Part shown: positions 49,705 through 52,112 of the stretch, piece after piece
Position numbering within the stretch: position 1 is the stretch's first letter
How the letters are laid out: each line of letters starts with the position of its first letter
DNA from: a virus
DNA length: 52,112 nucleotides
IMG/VR virus record: IMGVR_UViG_3300035232_001590
Span: 1-52,112 of that record
Reading direction: 5' to 3' (one strand)
Position numbers and translations under genes: made by a program
Notes under the pieces: generated by a model
What the model was told of the DNA's origin: nothing
Seen by the model: the letters and a program-made list of their open reading frames with translations, nothing else
Databases searched by the model: none

Positions 49705-50085
49705 ATGCCAATATACATTTACAAAAATCCAGTTACAGAAGACTTGATTGAGGTTTTCCAGTCGATGAATGATGAACATATTTATATAGATGAAGATGGC
49801 TTGAAGTGGCAAAGAGAATTCACGACTTCCCAGTTAAATACTGTTGGTTCTTTTGACCCCTGGAGCTCTAATGATTTTGTGTCAAAGTCATCTGACAAGG
49901 ATACTGTTGGGGATAGGATGGATAGAAGCGCTGAGCTTTCAGAAAAAAGAGCAGATCAAAATGGAGGAGTTGACCCCATAAAACAAAAATACTTTAAAGA
50001 ATATTCTAAAAAAAGAGGGGGAGCTAAACACCCAAAAGACAAGCCTAAAACTGTGGAAACTAAGAATTGGAAAATAGAATTGTAA
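49705..50085 (+). CDS. FmdB-like small protein without zinc ligands
   Basis: 126 residues. The start MPIYIYKNPVTEDLIEVFQS and DEHIYIDEDGLKWQREFTTS follow the FmdB-type zinc-ribbon layout (MPxYxY ... EVFQSM.DE), but the four metal-binding Cys are missing. The C-terminal part is Lys/Asp-rich. Related Cys-free versions occur in phages, from memory. Function unknown. Confidence 0.75.
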   Translation: MPIYIYKNPVTEDLIEVFQSMNDEHIYIDEDGLKWQREFTTSQLNTVGSFDPWSSNDFVSKSSDKDTVGDRMDRSAELSEKRADQNGGVDPIKQKYFKEYSKKRGGAKHPKDKPKTVETKNWKIEL

Positions 50086-50086
50086 T

Positions 50087-50302
50087 ATGGAAGCTTTCCA
50101 AAGAGAAGAAATAATTTCTGCCTTTTTGTTGAGGCCAAATATATGCGAAGATAAATTAGGAAAAAAAATAAAAGACTGCGAAGCCATAAAGGAAAATTTC
50201 AATAAAGATATGAATGTTCCAGGAGGATGTTCTTCTTGTAGGAAAAAAGCTGTATTTCAAAAATACAGACCAATAGTCTGGAGAAACATAATGGATGATT
50301 GA
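50087..50302 (+). CDS. 71-aa Cys-containing hypothetical protein
   Basis: Small basic protein (start MEAFQREEIISAFLLRPNIC) with Cys at about 20, 31, 48 and 51, the last pair as GGCSSCRKKA. A CxxC with two further Cys could hold zinc. The start is 1 base after the FmdB-like stop; the end overlaps the membrane-protein gene by 8 bases. Function unknown. Confidence 0.7.
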   Translation: MEAFQREEIISAFLLRPNICEDKLGKKIKDCEAIKENFNKDMNVPGGCSSCRKKAVFQKYRPIVWRNIMDD

Positions 50303-50648
50303 GGAGGCTATTTATTATATTTTAGGAGCTGTCATAGTTTCTAACTTAATAGTCGTCTGGAAGTTTACCAACATATCAGTTCACTTCTTTAAGTTTTTTA
50401 TATTTTTTAAAAAAAATAAGCCTGAAATTTACACAACAGAAGATCTCGAAGATCATTTACTTTTAAACTACGGTTATATTGGAGAACTTTTAGCCTGTCC
50501 TCTATGTTTATCGACACACTTATCTTGGATAGTGTCTTTAATTATTTTTCTAACTACAACATGCTCACCTCTTATAATTCCGTGCGCAATGTTTTCTTGG
50601 CCTTTAGTATCTTTTATTTTTTACGGATTAGTTAAAAAAATATTTTAG
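50295..50648 (+). CDS. 117-aa membrane protein, DUF1360-like
   Basis: Membrane segments are near 5-22, 73-93 and 95-112. The central YIGELLACPLCLSTHLSWIV, with CPxC before a membrane helix, is the signature of the DUF1360 family. Role unknown; a phage membrane function at lysis or superinfection exclusion is possible. It is the last plus-strand gene. Confidence 0.78.
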   Translation: MIEEAIYYILGAVIVSNLIVVWKFTNISVHFFKFFIFFKKNKPEIYTTEDLEDHLLLNYGYIGELLACPLCLSTHLSWIVSLIIFLTTTCSPLIIPCAMFSWPLVSFIFYGLVKKIF

Positions 50649-50656
50649 ATTTTTTT
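50634..50656. terminator. A/T hairpin between convergent genes
   Basis: AAAAAAAT (50634-50641) and ATTTTTTT (50649-50656) are perfect 8-base arms around a 7-base loop. They lie between the ends of the plus-strand membrane-protein gene and the minus-strand fibre gene, so T-runs face both directions. The stem is weak, and real terminator activity is uncertain. Confidence 0.3.
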
Positions 50657-50658
50657 GT

Positions 50659-52112
50659 TTATATTTCGTTCTCTATAATCATTGATACAAATATAGCTTG
50701 ATCTATATCTCCTTGATTACATTCAACTCCCGTAACTCCTCCTTTATTCATTAAGACCGCTAAATAAGTTCCCTTTTCGAAATGTTTAGGTTCTACAAAA
50801 TCATAAGTATAAGAAATATATTTTTGAGGAGAATTATAGTTTGCAGGCGTTCCACCAGCAGGGTTTAATGGGTAGCAACACGGATATGTTATTTGAGCAT
50901 TTTCAACTCTACTTTTGTAAATATTGTAAGTGTCTTCCCATTGGGGATAAGAAAAATTCGTAGATTCAATAGTTTCAATTGATTCTCGTCCCAATTCATC
51001 AAGAAAATAAAATGTATCAACTCTTTCGGGCGAAATAGATTGACAATTATAATCAATTGCCTTTCCGCTTATTATATCAAATTGCGGATTAGGTATTCCA
51101 TGGGGATTTGTTTTTGTTACTGAAAATGTAATTCCTTTAACTTTACCAGCGGTATTCATTAGTTTTATATTTTCCATTCTCATTCCAGACTCTACCGCAG
51201 TTGCTCCCATGGCATCTTTTGAGGCATTACCCTGTGATTTGTAATGAAAGTGACCTGCTGATGCAATAGGCAAATAAACGCCTGTAGTACTAAAATTCCA
51301 CCAAAAATTAGAATTTATAGTTTCATAAAACTTAGGACTTATATAATCGGTAAAAGGCACACCGCTAACAAAAAGATCTCCTTCAAAGTCTTTTCTTCCG
51401 CTGATTGTTTGATCTCCACTAGTGTAAACACCGCTTTTAACATAAAGAGCCTCTCCAGACAAACTACCTGTGATTGGCTCTAAAAATTTCTTACCGCCTT
51501 GAATCGTTTGCGCTCCTGTTATGTAAACTACATCAGGGTCAGTAACTAAGGAACTGTTGTTGTTGTTATTGTTGGAGTTAGCGGGGAAATAGGATTCTAT
51601 CGACTTCCCGCTTATAAATAACTCGCCATCAATATACAACCCACTTCCGCCCGTAATGAAAACCCCACTATTGAATGCCAAAGCAAGGCTTTCATCTGGG
51701 CCCTCAAACAATGCAGAATCTCTACCGTCTGTAAGAACCATGGCTCCAGACTCACCAACTATGGAATCTAGAGATTCGATTTCGTCTGCGAAAATCCTAC
51801 CTTCTACATGCAAGTCTGCGCCACCAGTAATGTAAACACCGCTTTGGAAAGCTAGAGAAAGGCTTTCATCTGGACCCTCGAACAGTGCAGGGTCTCTACC
51901 ATCTGTAAGAACCATTGCGCCAGACTCACCAACTATCGAGTCTAAAGCCTCGATTTCGTCTGCGAAAATCCTACCTTCTACATGCAAGTCTGCGCCACCA
52001 GTAATGTAAACCCCACTCTGGAAAGCTAAAGAAAGGCTTTCATCTGGACCCTGAAATAATCCAGTAGGTCTTCCATCGGTTATAATTAACCCTGTTTCAG
52101 AAACGATTCCTT
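50659..52112 (-). CDS. Tail fibre/adhesin with tandem repeats, N-terminal part outside window
   Basis: The frame is open to the right edge, so at least 484 residues are present and the start is missing. Three 58-residue units near the edge share TDGRxxALFEGPDESL and SGVYITGGADLHVEGRIFAD. Then YITGAQTIQGGKKFLEPI and YTSGDQTISGRKDFEGDLFV resemble the TG-NQTISG-KTF repeats of phage tail fibres. A globular C-terminal half with paired Cys (YPCCYP) is the likely receptor tip. The protein ends 10 bases from the opposite gene. Confidence 0.82.
   Translation of the reverse strand, partial: GIVSETGLIITDGRPTGLFQGPDESLSLAFQSGVYITGGADLHVEGRIFADEIEALDSIVGESGAMVLTDGRDPALFEGPDESLSLAFQSGVYITGGADLHVEGRIFADEIESLDSIVGESGAMVLTDGRDSALFEGPDESLALAFNSGVFITGGSGLYIDGELFISGKSIESYFPANSNNNNNNSSLVTDPDVVYITGAQTIQGGKKFLEPITGSLSGEALYVKSGVYTSGDQTISGRKDFEGDLFVSGVPFTDYISPKFYETINSNFWWNFSTTGVYLPIASAGHFHYKSQGNASKDAMGATAVESGMRMENIKLMNTAGKVKGITFSVTKTNPHGIPNPQFDIISGKAIDYNCQSISPERVDTFYFLDELGRESIETIESTNFSYPQWEDTYNIYKSRVENAQITYPCCYPLNPAGGTPANYNSPQKYISYTYDFVEPKHFEKGTYLAVLMNKGGVTGVECNQGDIDQAIFVSMIIENEI
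51589..52112 (-). repeat. Three 174-base tandem repeats in the fibre gene
   Basis: Units at 52112-51937 (first is the most divergent and may start outside), 51936-51763 and 51762-51589. The middle unit and its flanks are almost identical over long stretches (period exactly 174), which points to recent duplication or recombination. Confidence 0.9.

Noticed and set aside
51985-51987. TTG at 51987 as the true start of the fibre gene
   Set aside because: The frame and the repeat continue upstream to the edge, so the gene starts outside the window.
1-52112. tRNA genes
   Set aside because: I saw no cloverleaf-like stretch in the few intergenic gaps; all gaps over 40 bases are covered above.

Overview
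This window looks like part of a large, low-G+C genome of a tailed double-stranded DNA phage, probably aquatic or marine. The support is its dense gene packing (most neighbours overlap by 1-50 bases or lie within 30), a phage-type replication and nucleotide toolkit, a small sigma-like protein, a 3-TM holin-like protein, a repeat-built tail fibre at the right edge, and many short genes matching no family I know. I see no terminase, portal or capsid gene, no tRNA and no CRISPR array. The host cannot be named. The TTGACT/TATAAT-type promoters argue against a Bacteroidetes host.

Layout. Almost everything from 1 to 46107 is on the minus strand and is read right to left. (a) 46107-41806: five glycosyltransferase-type genes. 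(b) 41776-25694: one long overlapping operon for nucleotide sugars and glycan tailoring. It holds two Fe(II)/2-oxoglutarate oxygenases, a Gfo/Idh-like protein, a deacetylase, a three-gene 4-formamido-sugar pathway, methyltransferases, WbqC, glycosyltransferases, two aminotransferases, a UDP-sugar dehydrogenase, an epimerase, Gmd and Fcl. (c) 25593-18070: nrdA, a Nudix hydrolase, small genes, a holin-like gene, a lectin-like protein, a resolvase-like nuclease, nrdB and a lone glycosyltransferase. (d) 18028-12248: recombination and replication genes (RecA/UvsX, nucleases, DnaB helicase, primase, RecB-like nuclease). (e) 12239-7841: putative virion and membrane proteins. (f) 7802-1: an operon with the DNA polymerase III alpha PHP domain as its own gene, GMP reductase, a 57-aa protein, a DEDDh exonuclease, the polymerase core and a ClpA/ClpC-type unfoldase. 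From 46229 to 50648 the plus strand carries a compact operon (dUTPase, dNMP kinase, sigma-like factor, SSB, glycosyltransferase, small proteins). It converges on a minus-strand tail-fibre gene that runs off the right edge.

How the parts work together. The phage makes and cleans its own dNTPs (RNR, dUTPase, dNMP kinase, GMP reductase, Nudix). It copies DNA with a bacterial-type replicase split into separate polypeptides, with its own helicase, primase, SSB, exonuclease and recombinase. Roughly 16 kb of sugar genes would let it build GDP-fucose and a UDP-4-formamido-4,6-dideoxy sugar and transfer them to an unknown acceptor.

The most noteworthy signals are: the split replicase with a degenerate PHP domain; at least five sigma70-like promoters whose -10 box lies 5-6 bases before an ATG, so transcription should start at the start codon (leaderless mRNA); a 9-codon leaderless mini-ORF in front of nrdA; an RNR small subunit with Ile in place of the radical Tyr; and the formamido-sugar cluster. 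All homology calls are from reading the sequence and from memory of the families; no database search was run.
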